Assembly (NCBI RefSeq): GCF_900215245.1
Contig: NZ_LT907842.1
Span: 2,542,001 to 2,606,000 of the forward strand
Reading direction: 5' to 3'
DNA from: Pseudomonas fluorescens
Lineage (GTDB): Bacteria; Pseudomonadota; Gammaproteobacteria; Pseudomonadales; Pseudomonadaceae
DNA: 64,000 nucleotides
Positions 34,608-44,226 of this stretch are shown piece by piece. A model generated the notes under the pieces. The model was not told the origin of the DNA. It searched no databases and saw only the letters and a program-made list of their open reading frames with translations. The first letter of the stretch is position 1; each line of letters opens with the position of its first letter. Position numbers and translations under genes: made by a program.

Positions 34608-36215
34608 ATGGATCACCGCAGTCGTTTTCGCCTGGAGTCCCTGGGCATTTTTCTGATCGCTTTATTACTGTTTACGTTGGGTGTCTGGGACGAACAACCC
34701 CAAGGATTTGACGGGCGCTGGGCGTTGTTCATGCAGGAGATGTTTCGCCACGGCGCGAGCCTTTTCCCCACCACCTACGGGCAGCCGTATCCCGACTACC
34801 CGGGCACCGCGACCTTCTTCAGTTTCGTATTTGCTCGCCTGTTCGGTGCGCCGAACCATCTCGCGAATGTCCTGCCGACAGCACTTGCTTCGGCGGGCGT
34901 GATCGCCCTGATCTATCGCCTGCTGGCGCCGTCCAGCCGGCCCTGGGCGTTGCTGACGGTGTTGCTCACGTTACTCACCACCCAACTGCTCGATAAGTCA
35001 CGTTCGGTGTGCCTGGACCTGATGGTCGCGCTGTTATGCGTGGGCAGTTTCTACCTGCTGCACAGTGGCGAGCGCCTGGGGTCGCGCGTCAGGCAGCTGG
35101 CCGTATTCCCGTTGTTTGTGTTGGCGTTTGCGATTCGCGGGCCATTGGGGCTGATCGAGGTCTGCGGTGTGGTGTGCGTGTACTGGGCGCTGGGCCGGCC
35201 GGGGGAGCGGGTCAAGCAGGTGCTGATCCACGGCGTTGTGGGCTTGGCGCTGCTCGTGGCCTGCTGGTGGGTGTTGATGAAACTGGCGCGGTTCAGCGGT
35301 GGCGATGCGTTTGCCGATGACGTGTTCAGGATGCAGGTCAGCGGGCGGCTCGATGAGAGTGGCGAGCCGTTCTACTTCTACTTCAAGCTGAGTTTGTACC
35401 GGTACTTCCCGGTGGTGCCGCTGGCGCTGGCGACCTTGATTGCGCTGCGCAATCGCTGGTCTGAGCGATGGGTCAATGACGACGTGCAGTTGGTGGTGCG
35501 GCTGGGGGCGTGTGGCTTGATGATTTTGCTCGGGCTGTCGGTGCCGCACTTCAAACGCGCTTACTACATTCTGCCGATGGTGCCGATGTTTGCCGCTGTC
35601 GCCGCCTATGGGCTGCTCCAGGCGCAAAGCTGGCTGGTCGGCGTGCGCCGCTGCTACGAAGTGCTTGTCGCGGCGCTACCGGCGTTGTGCGTGGTTGTTC
35701 TGTTGGTGTGTCGGTCCAGTTGGCAAAAACACGGCTACTGGCCTGATGTTTCGTTGCCGCTGTTGATCGGCGCGTGGGTGATTCTGCAAGGGGCGGCGTT
35801 GATTGCCTGGCGTCGGGCAGTGCGCCTGGTGTGGCTCAGCCTGATTGCACTGGTGGCGCAGTGGTTACTGCTGGTGGTGGTGATAGAGCCGTCCAAGGAC
35901 CTGCAGTTCGACACGCATAATTTCGTCAGCCAAGTGGAGACGCTGCGTGCGTCGCAGCCAGGGCCGCTGGTATTTGTCGACCTCGGCCGCGACACCTGGG
36001 CGATACGCTACATGATGAACCTTACGCACGATGAGCAGCCGCTGTTCGTGGCAGGGAACGAGCCTGAGAAGCTGCTCACCTTGCCGCGGCCATCCTGGGT
36101 GATCGTGCCGCGCAAAGAGGCCGCGCTGCTCAAGGGCACACCGATGCAGCAGCAGGCGCCAGACTTCGAAGGGCGCTTGAACGACAACCCGCTGATGGTG
36201 TTTTTACTTAAGTAA
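34608..36215 (+). CDS. Glycosyltransferase family 39-type membrane protein (ArnT/PMT-like)
   Basis: A 535-residue multi-pass membrane protein. The N-terminal loop after helix 1 has the D-x-R-W motif (FDGRWALFMQEM), and residues 150-370 include the helices and PHFKRAYYILPMVPMFA segment typical of ArnT/PMT glycosyltransferases that use polyprenyl-linked sugars in the periplasm. It could modify lipid A, O-antigen or protein; acceptor unknown. A GAAAGGAC ribosome site precedes the ATG. It stands alone. Confidence 0.8.
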   Translation: MDHRSRFRLESLGIFLIALLLFTLGVWDEQPQGFDGRWALFMQEMFRHGASLFPTTYGQPYPDYPGTATFFSFVFARLFGAPNHLANVLPTALASAGVIALIYRLLAPSSRPWALLTVLLTLLTTQLLDKSRSVCLDLMVALLCVGSFYLLHSGERLGSRVRQLAVFPLFVLAFAIRGPLGLIEVCGVVCVYWALGRPGERVKQVLIHGVVGLALLVACWWVLMKLARFSGGDAFADDVFRMQVSGRLDESGEPFYFYFKLSLYRYFPVVPLALATLIALRNRWSERWVNDDVQLVVRLGACGLMILLGLSVPHFKRAYYILPMVPMFAAVAAYGLLQAQSWLVGVRRCYEVLVAALPALCVVVLLVCRSSWQKHGYWPDVSLPLLIGAWVILQGAALIAWRRAVRLVWLSLIALVAQWLLLVVVIEPSKDLQFDTHNFVSQVETLRASQPGPLVFVDLGRDTWAIRYMMNLTHDEQPLFVAGNEPEKLLTLPRPSWVIVPRKEAALLKGTPMQQQAPDFEGRLNDNPLMVFLLK

Positions 36216-36235
36216 GGCCGGCGATCCAGGGAGGG

Positions 36236-36910
36236 CTATTTGCACTGGTAGCCCTCGGGCATCGTAACCGTGTAGTTGCGGTGCACGCGGTCCTGGAAAT
36301 TCAGGTTCTGCAGGCCTTGCTCCACCAGAAAGGTTTCAATCTTGGCGGCCTGGCAGTCTTCGTTGTAGGACATCGCCCGGAGCAGGTACACCGCGCGCCT
36401 GCTGACTTCATCCCGCGCAGTGGCGGTGAAGGTGGTGAGCGTGGTGTAGCCGGTTCGCTCGGAAGTGCCCACCGGGCCATAGGTGGTGTTTGGCTTGCTG
36501 GTGCAGGTCAACTGGTCGTCTTTTTTCTTGTTTTTCTTGCACTGGGTGGTCGTGCTGGTGGGCACCTGGCCGTAGTCGGTGGCGGTGTAGCGGTAAGTGA
36601 CCTGCCGGCTGTCGACATCAAGGGTGACGGTCATTTTGATCGGTGCATGGTGCTTGGGGAGGGTCGTGTCGGTAAACACTTCCCGAAAGCCCTGGTCCTT
36701 CATGGCATTGACCATGTCCCGCAGGTAGTAGCGGGCATTCAGCGTGCTTTGCGCACTGCCGCCCACGGACGTCGTCACCAGTACCGTGGCCTGTCGATCA
36801 AAGTGATAGTCCGGATCCGGTGTCGCGTCGATCGAGACGTCCATTTGCGTGGCGCATCCACTGAGCAGCGCCGTCAGCAGCAACAGCGCGCAGAACAAGT
36901 AACGGGTCAT
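36236..36910 (-). CDS. Lipoprotein of unknown function
   Basis: A 224-residue lipoprotein: lipobox ALLSGC with Cys at about residue 19, then a soluble beta-rich domain. Distinct features are a Lys-rich CKKNKKKDDQLTC loop flanked by cysteines and a repeated Thr-rich run. It resembles DUF4136-like lipoproteins (VSIDATPDPDYHFDRQATVLV), but the match is only suggestive. ATG 36910 is used; an upstream start would place residues before the signal. Convergent with the GT39 gene. Confidence 0.72.
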   Translation of the reverse strand: MTRYLFCALLLLTALLSGCATQMDVSIDATPDPDYHFDRQATVLVTTSVGGSAQSTLNARYYLRDMVNAMKDQGFREVFTDTTLPKHHAPIKMTVTLDVDSRQVTYRYTATDYGQVPTSTTTQCKKNKKKDDQLTCTSKPNTTYGPVGTSERTGYTTLTTFTATARDEVSRRAVYLLRAMSYNEDCQAAKIETFLVEQGLQNLNFQDRVHRNYTVTMPEGYQCK

Positions 36911-37030
36911 CAAATAACTACCTTGCAACAGAAAATTCAGTAACAGCTAAACGAATCAGCCTTGCGATAAATAACCCCGGGCGGGGACAGGGATGAGCGT
37001 CGCCCGGCAACCACCAAATCGCAGGCAATA

Positions 37031-37066
37031 AAAAACCCCAAGGAATCATCTTCGCTTGGGGTTTTT
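37031..37066 (-). terminator. Terminator of tRNA-Phe
   Basis: AAAAACCCCAAG pairs with CTTGGGGTTTTT (12 bp) around a 12-base loop. Read leftward it ends in a T-run, directly after the tRNA; being symmetrical, it may also work from the other side. Confidence 0.85.
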
Positions 37067-37075
37067 CGGTATTAG

Positions 37076-37151
37076 TGGTGCCCAGAGACGGAATCGAACC
37101 GCCGACACGGGGATTTTCAATCCCCTGCTCTACCGACTGAGCTATCTGGGC
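37076..37151 (-). tRNA. tRNA-Phe (anticodon GAA)
   Basis: A 76-base tRNA with encoded CCA. Acceptor GCCCAGA pairs with TCTGGGC, anticodon stem GGGGA/TCCCC encloses TTGAAAA with GAA, and the T-arm holds GGTTCGATTCC. It follows the yggX gene of the mutY operon on the same strand. Confidence 0.97.
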
Positions 37152-37254
37152 AACGGGGCGCATTAAACTGGTTTTTCAGGGGGTCGTCAAGCAAGTTTTC
37201 AAAAAATATTTAATTATTACCGTCGCTTACGTGCCGACCCCGGGTTTTGATCAA

Positions 37255-37527
37255 TTATTGAGCAGGCGGCACGTAACCGTCGGCCTTGGCGTAATCCTCG
37301 CCGGAAAAGAACTTATCCATTTCGCCAGCCAGGTATTTGCGATCTTCACCGTTCATCATGTTCAGGCGTTTTTCGTTGATCAGCAGGGTCTGGTGTTTCA
37401 GCCAGTCGCCCCAGGCTTTGGCGGAGACATGGTCGAAAATGTCCTGACCTTTGGCACCCGGGTACGGCGGGCGTTCGAGGCCTGGCAATTCTTCTTTGTA
37501 CTTGCGGCACATGATGGTGCGGGTCAT
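37255..37527 (-). CDS. yggX: Probable Fe(II)-trafficking protein YggX
   Basis: A 90-residue protein of the YggX family ([10 protein letters not shown] start with Cys7, the LERPPYPG and [10 protein letters not shown] motifs). It protects iron-sulphur enzymes against oxidative damage and fits its partner MutY, a 4Fe-4S protein. It overlaps the mutY stop by four bases, so both are co-translated. Confidence 0.95.
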   Translation of the reverse strand: MTRTIMCRKYKEELPGLERPPYPGAKGQDIFDHVSAKAWGDWLKHQTLLINEKRLNMMNGEDRKYLAGEMDKFFSGEDYAKADGYVPPAQ

Positions 37528-38591
37528 GACGGAACTCCTGCGTTCAATACTTCAGCCGCGCGCTTCAGCAGTTTTTTAACCGGGGCGGCAAGGCCCAGGC
37601 GCGGCGGGGTGGCGAGGTTATACCAGAGCCAGTCGGCCTCGGCCACGTGATGGGCGGATTCCTCGACCGGCACCAGCCAGGGCTCAATCGCCAGCCGGAA
37701 GTGGCTGAACGTGTGGATCAGCCCCGGCAGTGCCTGCGGGTCGCCCAGCGCCACTGAGTGCTGGTTGGCCAGGTGTTCCAGGTCGTCGAGGTCATCCAGT
37801 TCCGGCAAGCTCCACAAACCGCCCCATAGGCCCGTGGACGGGCGGCGATAAAGCAGAATCGCACCGTCGGCATTGGCCAGCATCGGCATCAGCGTGCGCT
37901 TCTGCGGGATGGTTTTGCGCGGCTTGGGGATCGGGTAGCGCGTCTCCAGGCCGAGCATATGGGCTTCGCAGCTTTTTTCCAGTGGGCACAACAGGCAGCT
38001 GGGCTTGCTGCGGGTGCAGAGCGTGGCGCCCATGTCCATCATCGCCTGGGTGTAGGCGTTGACACGATCGTGTGGCGTGAAGCGCTCAGCGGTCGCCCAG
38101 AGCTGCTTGGCGACCTTGGGCTCGCCTGGGTAGCCCTCCTGCGCGGTAAAGCGCGCCAGCACGCGCTTGACGTTGCCGTCGAGGATCGGCGCACGCAGGC
38201 CCATGCTCAGGCTGGCGATGGCGCCGGCAGTGGACAGGCCGATGCCGGGCAATTCGGTGAGCTTCTCGACATCCCTTGGGAACTCACCCGCGTACTCGGC
38301 GACGATAATCCTCGCGGTCTTCTGCAGGTTGCGTGCGCGGGTGTAGTAACCCAGGCCGGTCCACAGGTGCAGCACTTCGTCTTCCGGCGCGGCAGCCAGC
38401 GCTTCGACCGTCGGCAGCGAGGCCATGAAACGGTCGAAATAGTTGAGCACAGTGCTGACCTGAGTCTGTTGCAGCATGATCTCCGAGACCCACACCCGGT
38501 AAGGCGTGATGCCCTGTTGCCAGGGCAGGTCATGGCGACCGTGGCGGTCGTACCAATCCAGCACCGCCTGTGAAAACTGCTCGTTTCTCAT
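37524..38591 (-). CDS. mutY: A/G-specific adenine glycosylase MutY
   Basis: A 355-residue enzyme that removes adenine opposite 8-oxoguanine. Catalytic Glu37 in [10 protein letters not shown] and Asp138 in [10 protein letters not shown] are in place, the helix-hairpin-helix is [14 protein letters not shown], and the cluster ligands are Cys192, Cys199, Cys202 and Cys208. The C-terminal MutT-like domain (from about 230) recognises 8-oxoG. Middle gene of asmA-mutY-yggX, with four-base overlaps on both sides. Confidence 0.97.
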   Translation of the reverse strand: MRNEQFSQAVLDWYDRHGRHDLPWQQGITPYRVWVSEIMLQQTQVSTVLNYFDRFMASLPTVEALAAAPEDEVLHLWTGLGYYTRARNLQKTARIIVAEYAGEFPRDVEKLTELPGIGLSTAGAIASLSMGLRAPILDGNVKRVLARFTAQEGYPGEPKVAKQLWATAERFTPHDRVNAYTQAMMDMGATLCTRSKPSCLLCPLEKSCEAHMLGLETRYPIPKPRKTIPQKRTLMPMLANADGAILLYRRPSTGLWGGLWSLPELDDLDDLEHLANQHSVALGDPQALPGLIHTFSHFRLAIEPWLVPVEESAHHVAEADWLWYNLATPPRLGLAAPVKKLLKRAAEVLNAGVPS

Positions 38592-40804
38592 CGTTTGAAC
38601 AGGCCCTTCAGAGCGTCTTTCAACTGTGGGTTGACCTTGTCGAGCTTCTCTTCAAGTTTATCGCTGAGCTTGTTGCCGGCCGCCTTGATGGCGACTTGCG
38701 TCAAGCCGTCCTTGTCCAGGCGGCACGCCTTGGCGCCCAGCTCCAGCGGGCCACGGCAGCGCAGCGGCACTTCGATGCCCTGGAAGTTGCTGCCGACCTG
38801 GCAGGCCGGGTCCGGCACGTCGCGCTGGTCGCCTTCGACGATGATGCCGACGCGGTAATCCATGCCCAGCACGCGCAGGTCGACGTCACCGTTGCCGTTG
38901 ACGGTCAGGCCGGGGATGCGCACTTTGAGGTCAGGGTTACTGGCCACGCCGTTACGGAAGGTCAGGTTGCCGCGCAGTTCCTGGAACGGCGTGTCCTTGC
39001 CTTGTGGCGTGTTGCTCAAGGTCTTGCGGTTGAGCAGGGCGATGCCGGTGCACAGTTGCTGTTCAATGTTGGCGTTGAGCAGCGCGCCGTTATTGATCAC
39101 AAAACTGGCGGTGCCATTGAGGCTGTCGATCAGCGCCTTCTGGCTGTTGCCACGGCCGGTGAGGTTGCTATCAAGGGTGATTTGGCCTTTCACCGGCGGA
39201 TTTTGCCCCTGAGCCTGCAGGATGCGCTCAACCGGTACTTGCTTGATGTGGGTTTGCAGCGCCAACACCGGGATGTCCTGGCGCACATCGAGTGTGCCGT
39301 TGGCCTGGAAGCTGCCGTTGTAGAGGCCGCCGCTCAGGCTGTCGAGCTTGAGCTGGCCATCGATGCCGGAGGCTTTGAGCCCGGCATTCTGGATCGGCAG
39401 TTTGCTCAGGGTCAGTTGGCCGAAGGCCAGGTCGGCGTTCACGTCCAGCGTGCGCAGGCGGGTCAACGGCAGCAGCTTGTCGGTGCTCCACGCGCCTTTG
39501 GTTGGGGCCTCCGGCAACGGTGTGGTGCCACCGGCGGCCATGGCGCCGGCTTCGCTGTTCTGCACTTCGGCCTGGCGTGCGGCGCTCGCGCCTTTGGCGG
39601 CTTCGGACTTGGCCGGCAAGTAGTTGTCGGCGTTGAACGTGTCGCCCTTGAGCTGAACGCGCAGGGATTGCTTGGCAAAGTCATCGACCGCGATGCGACC
39701 GGTGAAGGTGCTGCCATCGAGTTTCAGGTTCAGGTCTTCCAGGGCCACGCTGGTGGGCGAGCCCTTGAGACGGCTGACCAGTTCAACCTTGCTCAGGCTG
39801 CCCTCGGCCATGGCCGGCAGCGGGTGGCCGACGCTGTCGAGGAACTTGGCCAGGTCAAACTGGGCAATGGACAAGGCACCGCTGAGTTGCGGGGTTTTGT
39901 CCAGGTTGTTGACCTTCAGTTCGCCCAGCGCGCGCAACTGGTTGGCGGAGAGTTTCAAGTTGGTCCATTCGGCGATGTTGGCCGCCAGGTCCACCAGCAA
40001 TTGGCCCTGGGTGGAGAAGGTGGCGGTCTTGCCTTGCAGCGGCTCGCCGGTGACTTCGCCGCTGAGCTTCATGTCTTCGAACTGGTAGCGCTTGAGGGCG
40101 TTCTGGATGCGCAGGTTACCGTTGAGCTCGGTCTTGACGCGCAACAGCGGCTGGTTGCTGCCCAGGAAGGCGGTGAGCTTGAGTGGAATGCTCGCGCCTT
40201 CGTGCACGGCGCCGGCGCTCAACTGGATGCTTTCGGCGCTGTATTGCTTGCCGGTCTGCTCATCGTTGTATTCAACGCGGGCGTTGTTGATGGTCAGGCT
40301 GTCGATGTCCAGGCGGATCGGCTTCGGCGGCTTTTCCGGTTCCGGTTCGGCCGGCGTTTGCACGGGGGCGGGCGCTGGCGCATCGGCGCTGGCGACCGGC
40401 ACGTTCTTGCCGATGTCTTCCCAGTTGCCATGGCCCTGCTTGTCGCGGTTGAGGCGCAGGTTCAGGCCTTCGACCCGCACATCGCTCATCTGCACTTCGC
40501 GGCGCAGCAGCGGCAGCACGCGCACCGACAGGCCGAGCATTTGCAGGTCGGCGAACGGTTGGGTGGGGGTGGTCAGGGTCGCCACGCTGGCTTCGTGCAA
40601 TTCCAGGCCTAGCCAGGGGAACAGGCTCCAGCCGATATCGCCATTGAGCGTCAGCTCGATGTGGGCCTTGTCGCGGGCAATCTGGCGAATCTCGTCTTTG
40701 TAATCGTTGGGATCGAAGAGGTGGGTCAGGGCAAAGCCCAGGGCCACAATGATCAGCAACAGCCCGAGAAGTACCAGACCCAGGATTTTGCCGAACGCTT
40801 TCAT
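38588..40804 (-). CDS. asmA: AsmA family protein
   Basis: A 738-residue envelope protein of the AsmA family, now linked to phospholipid movement between inner and outer membranes. One N-terminal membrane helix (residues 4-25), then the DPNDYKDEI motif and a long beta-strand-rich periplasmic region; the C-terminal AsmA domain includes NGTASFVINNGALLNANIEQ. A Pro/Ala-rich stretch near 155-180 is a linker. ATG 40804 precedes the membrane helix; the upstream in-frame ATG would add nine residues. Confidence 0.92.
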   Translation of the reverse strand: MKAFGKILGLVLLGLLLIIVALGFALTHLFDPNDYKDEIRQIARDKAHIELTLNGDIGWSLFPWLGLELHEASVATLTTPTQPFADLQMLGLSVRVLPLLRREVQMSDVRVEGLNLRLNRDKQGHGNWEDIGKNVPVASADAPAPAPVQTPAEPEPEKPPKPIRLDIDSLTINNARVEYNDEQTGKQYSAESIQLSAGAVHEGASIPLKLTAFLGSNQPLLRVKTELNGNLRIQNALKRYQFEDMKLSGEVTGEPLQGKTATFSTQGQLLVDLAANIAEWTNLKLSANQLRALGELKVNNLDKTPQLSGALSIAQFDLAKFLDSVGHPLPAMAEGSLSKVELVSRLKGSPTSVALEDLNLKLDGSTFTGRIAVDDFAKQSLRVQLKGDTFNADNYLPAKSEAAKGASAARQAEVQNSEAGAMAAGGTTPLPEAPTKGAWSTDKLLPLTRLRTLDVNADLAFGQLTLSKLPIQNAGLKASGIDGQLKLDSLSGGLYNGSFQANGTLDVRQDIPVLALQTHIKQVPVERILQAQGQNPPVKGQITLDSNLTGRGNSQKALIDSLNGTASFVINNGALLNANIEQQLCTGIALLNRKTLSNTPQGKDTPFQELRGNLTFRNGVASNPDLKVRIPGLTVNGNGDVDLRVLGMDYRVGIIVEGDQRDVPDPACQVGSNFQGIEVPLRCRGPLELGAKACRLDKDGLTQVAIKAAGNKLSDKLEEKLDKVNPQLKDALKGLFKR

Positions 40805-41129
40805 GGGCGAGTCCTTGTATGTCGATTTCAAAATTTAGCCGCAGAGTATAACGCCCGAAGGCTTACGTCAGTTCACGCATCGTTACATTGTATCTGGCGT
40901 CGGCAAAATCGGATTTTGTCGCCGAACAGACCAGATTGCGTGAAAAAGGTGATGTCAGTTTGGTTTTTCTGTCACTCACTGGTGCTAATCTTCGCGAGTT
41001 CGTCTGTCGTCTGCGACACAACGTCGCGTTTATAAGGAAGCTTTACTCAAAACAACGGCCACGCTTTGCGTGCAAGGCCGAGGGAGAGAGCGCCTGACGG
41101 ACACATACTAATAACTGGGGGAAACACCA
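40805..41129. other. Divergent intergenic region asmA / OFA transporter
   Basis: No gene is supported in these 325 bases. TCGGC-AAAATC and GATTTT-GTCGCCGA at about 40900-40926 form an imperfect hairpin with a three-base bulge. The rest holds promoters for both neighbours, but no -35/-10 pair is clear enough to place. Confidence 0.45.
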
Positions 41130-42791
41130 ATGAGCACTAGCACTGCGGCGAGCAGTCATGCCGCACAGCCTGCGTTCCTGTCCAAGGAGCGCATTATCGC
41201 CAAGCCGGGTTTCAACCGCTGGCTGGTTCCACCGGCCGCCCTGGCCATCCACCTGTGTATCGGCATGGCCTACGGGTTCTCGGTATTTTGGTTGCCACTG
41301 TCCAAGGCGCTGGGTATCACCGCACCGGTCGCCTGTGCGCCGGACATGAGTTTCATCGCGCAAGTCTTCTCCTCCCAATGCGACTGGCCCATCTCCATGC
41401 TGGGCTGGATCTACACCCTGTTCTTCATCTTCCTGGGTTGCTCGGCAGCCATTTGGGGCGGTTGGCTTGAACATGCCGGGCCACGCAAGGCCGGCGTTGT
41501 TTCGGCGCTGTGCTGGTGTGGCGGCCTGTTGATCTCGGCATTGGGTGTCTACACCCACCAGATCTGGCTGATGTGGATCGGCTCCGGCGTGATTGGCGGT
41601 ATCGGTCTGGGCCTGGGTTATATCTCGCCCGTGTCGACCCTGATCAAGTGGTTCCCGGACAAGCGCGGCATGGCCACCGGCATGGCGATCATGGGCTTCG
41701 GCGGCGGCGCGATGGTGGGTGCACCTTTGGCCGCAGCGCTGATGGGCCACTTCGCCTCGCCGACCAGTGTGGGCGTGTGGCAGAGCTTCGTGGTCATGGC
41801 CGTGATCTACTTTGTGTTCATGATCGGTGGTGCCTTGTCGTACCGCGTGCCGCCAACCGGCTGGAAGCCTGAGGGCTGGACTGCCCCGGCGAAAAAAGCC
41901 AGCAATGCGATGATTACCCATCGTCACGTTCACGTAAGTGTGGCGTGGAAAACCCCGCAATTCCGTTTGGTATGGCTGGTGCTGTGCCTGAACGTGTCCG
42001 CGGGTATCGGTATTCTCGGCATGGCTTCGCCACTGCTTCAGGAAGTGTTCGGTGGCAAGTTGCTGGGCAATGGGCTGACGTTCGGTCAGCTGGATGCAGG
42101 GCAATTGGCGTCGATCGCCGCCATCGCAGCGGGTTTTACCGGTTTGTTGAGCCTGTTCAACATCGGTGGCCGGTTCTTCTGGGCGTCGTTCTCCGACTAC
42201 CTGGGCCGTAAAAATACCTACTTCGTGTTCTTCGCCCTGGGTTTTGCCCTGTACGCGCTGATTCCGAACCTCGGTCACCTGGGCAACGTAGCGCTGTTCG
42301 TGGCGGCGTTCTGCATCATCCTGTCGATGTACGGCGGTGGTTTTGCGACCGTCCCGGCTTACCTGGCCGACCTGTTCGGCACCCAAATGGTCGGTGCGAT
42401 CCACGGTCGCCTGCTGACCGCCTGGGCTGCGGCGGGCGTGTTGGGCCCGGTGCTGGTGAACTACCTGCGTGAGTATCAGTTGAGCATCGGCGTTGAACGC
42501 GCGGCGGCCTACGACATCACCTTGTACATCCTCGCGGGCCTGTTGGTGCTGGGCTTCATCTGCAACCTGCTGGTGCGCCCGGTGGCCGACAAGTACTTCA
42601 TGACGGACGCAGAGCTGGCCGCCGAACAGGCGCTGGGCCATGACAAAGGCGCTGACGCCAGCACTTCGCTGGAGTGGAAGGCTTCGTCTGGCAGCGTGCC
42701 AATGGCTGTCGCGGCGTGGCTGGTGGTGGGTATTCCGTTGGCGTGGGGTGTGTGGGTGACCCTGCAGAAGACGGCCGTACTGTTCCACTGA
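41130..42791 (+). CDS. OFA family MFS transporter (oxalate/formate antiporter-like)
   Basis: A 553-residue major facilitator with 12 segments and a C-terminal extension with two further hydrophobic stretches (residues about 450-475 and 530-550). The N-terminal loop PPAALAIHLCIGMAYGFSVFW and GGIGLGLGYISPVSTLIKWFPDKRGMATG are hallmarks of the oxalate:formate antiporter family. A long insert with cysteines (APVACAPDMSFI, SSQCDWP) lies between helices 1 and 2. Substrate is a small carboxylate by family; not certain. A GGGGGAAAC site precedes the ATG. Confidence 0.85.
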   Translation: MSTSTAASSHAAQPAFLSKERIIAKPGFNRWLVPPAALAIHLCIGMAYGFSVFWLPLSKALGITAPVACAPDMSFIAQVFSSQCDWPISMLGWIYTLFFIFLGCSAAIWGGWLEHAGPRKAGVVSALCWCGGLLISALGVYTHQIWLMWIGSGVIGGIGLGLGYISPVSTLIKWFPDKRGMATGMAIMGFGGGAMVGAPLAAALMGHFASPTSVGVWQSFVVMAVIYFVFMIGGALSYRVPPTGWKPEGWTAPAKKASNAMITHRHVHVSVAWKTPQFRLVWLVLCLNVSAGIGILGMASPLLQEVFGGKLLGNGLTFGQLDAGQLASIAAIAAGFTGLLSLFNIGGRFFWASFSDYLGRKNTYFVFFALGFALYALIPNLGHLGNVALFVAAFCIILSMYGGGFATVPAYLADLFGTQMVGAIHGRLLTAWAAAGVLGPVLVNYLREYQLSIGVERAAAYDITLYILAGLLVLGFICNLLVRPVADKYFMTDAELAAEQALGHDKGADASTSLEWKASSGSVPMAVAAWLVVGIPLAWGVWVTLQKTAVLFH

Positions 42792-42807
42792 TACCCGGTT
42801 TCCCGGT

Positions 42808-42832
42808 GCCCGCTCATGCAAGGTGAGCGGGC
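42808..42832. terminator. Bidirectional terminator between convergent genes
   Basis: GCCCGCTCA and TGAGCGGGC form a 9-bp stem around TGCAAGG, in the 51-base gap between two convergent genes, with a T-containing flank (CACTTTAG) to the right. It probably ends both transcripts. Confidence 0.65.
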
Positions 42833-42842
42833 GTCGGGCACT

Positions 42843-44183
42843 TTAGTCCTGCTTCTTGTCAGGCAACGACCTGGCTGAAGAGCCTCGCCATGGAATGCGT
42901 TGAAACCAGGGGCGCGGCACCGGGTGAACAATCACCCGCAAGGCACGTGCATAGTCCATGACCAGGCCGGGTGTCCATGCCATGGTCATGGCGCGCTTGC
43001 GCACTTGCGCGGCAATCCACAACTCAGGCATGAGCAAGGTCTGCAGGACCGAGCGCCAGCGCCGGGACCGCTCTGACAACACGCCATCCATCGATGCTTC
43101 CAACGCAAAGGCCACGCTGCTAGAACAGTTGCGGTAGGTCAGGTTGTAGGTGGCCTGTTGGCGATAGTTATTCGAGAACTCAATCAGCGCTTTGCGGCTG
43201 TACTGGTGAAAAATGATCTTGCGATCCGAGTCGCACCAGTTGGCCACTTCAGTGGCGTAGTCCGGCTGGAATGTGCCGGGCACGTCGTTATTGCGCGTGG
43301 CCTTGAGGATGCGGAAGAACTCCGCCGGGGAGCGATCGATGTCCGCGACCGGGTACAGGCTCAGGTACACCGAGGGCGACAGCTCAAGCGCTGCGTGCCC
43401 GGTGGAAATCACGCCTTGTTCATCCACCGCCGCAATGTAGCGATTGATGATCGGGCGAGGGATCGTCGTTGCGCCGGCGGTGCCTTCCGGCGTCCAGATG
43501 TGCACGATCAGTGGGTCCTGCAAGTCAGGCGCGTGTTCCTGGCGCGGCTCCAGCGGTTTTTGCGGTGGCAGCTTCTTGAAGTCCGACAGCAGATCCCGTG
43601 GCTCAAGCAGTTCGAACGTTGACGTGCCGTCGCGCAATCGCCTCACGCGATGCGCAATGCGCACCGTGTTGAAGCCGCTGACGATCATCAATGCACCGAG
43701 GAAAAACGACACCGTTGCACTGAGGGCGATGGGATAAGGGCTGACCAGCAACCCCGCGAACGCCAACTGAGCGACGCCGCTGATCAACGACGATCGCCAG
43801 TGCGGGAACCTGACCACCCAGGCCGAGCTGATGGTCAGCAAGCCGATCACGAAGTAAGTCAGGCCAAAGATGATCGCCAGCAGCAGGTGGCTATAGATAT
43901 TGTTCGCAAGAATCAGCACGGCGACGAAGAAGAAAATCCCGCCCTTGAAATACAGGACTGCCCGCTGAGAACCCACGCCGCTGGCGGCCACGCTGAGGGT
44001 GACAATGCTTTCCAGCAGCAGCATCAATCCGAATGCGCGCATCGGAAAGTACAGTGCGCCATCCAGGCCGTCGTACATCACGCCCAGGCCCAGCGAGCCC
44101 CACAGAATGCCGGCCAGGCCGAGAATCCAGAATTTGGAACGCACGAACTCAACGCCGAACAGCAGTAAAGCAATCTGAATCAT
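42843..44183 (-). CDS. HdeD-like membrane protein fused to a papain-like (H...NC) domain
   Basis: A 446-residue fusion. Residues 1-180 form six hydrophobic segments of the HdeD/DUF308 type. Residues 225-445 are soluble and carry G-H263-A-A-L-E-L and, 90 residues on, Y-R-N352-C353-S-S, the His-then-Cys order of circularly permuted papain-like (NlpC/P60, YiiX, DUF4105-like) domains. A hydrolase or amidase role at the membrane is possible, but substrate and activity are unknown. It lies leftward next to a MASE1-PAS gene, 44 bases apart. Confidence 0.72.
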   Translation of the reverse strand: MIQIALLLFGVEFVRSKFWILGLAGILWGSLGLGVMYDGLDGALYFPMRAFGLMLLLESIVTLSVAASGVGSQRAVLYFKGGIFFFVAVLILANNIYSHLLLAIIFGLTYFVIGLLTISSAWVVRFPHWRSSLISGVAQLAFAGLLVSPYPIALSATVSFFLGALMIVSGFNTVRIAHRVRRLRDGTSTFELLEPRDLLSDFKKLPPQKPLEPRQEHAPDLQDPLIVHIWTPEGTAGATTIPRPIINRYIAAVDEQGVISTGHAALELSPSVYLSLYPVADIDRSPAEFFRILKATRNNDVPGTFQPDYATEVANWCDSDRKIIFHQYSRKALIEFSNNYRQQATYNLTYRNCSSSVAFALEASMDGVLSERSRRWRSVLQTLLMPELWIAAQVRKRAMTMAWTPGLVMDYARALRVIVHPVPRPWFQRIPWRGSSARSLPDKKQD

Positions 44184-44226
44184 TAGGTACCCCTACAGGG
44201 AAAAGCAGGCTGTCACAGGCGAACGT

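Noticed and set aside
41043..42821. 592-codon minus-strand frame opposite the OFA transporter
   Set aside because: It mirrors the transporter gene, is rich in His, Arg and Gln, and has no domain.
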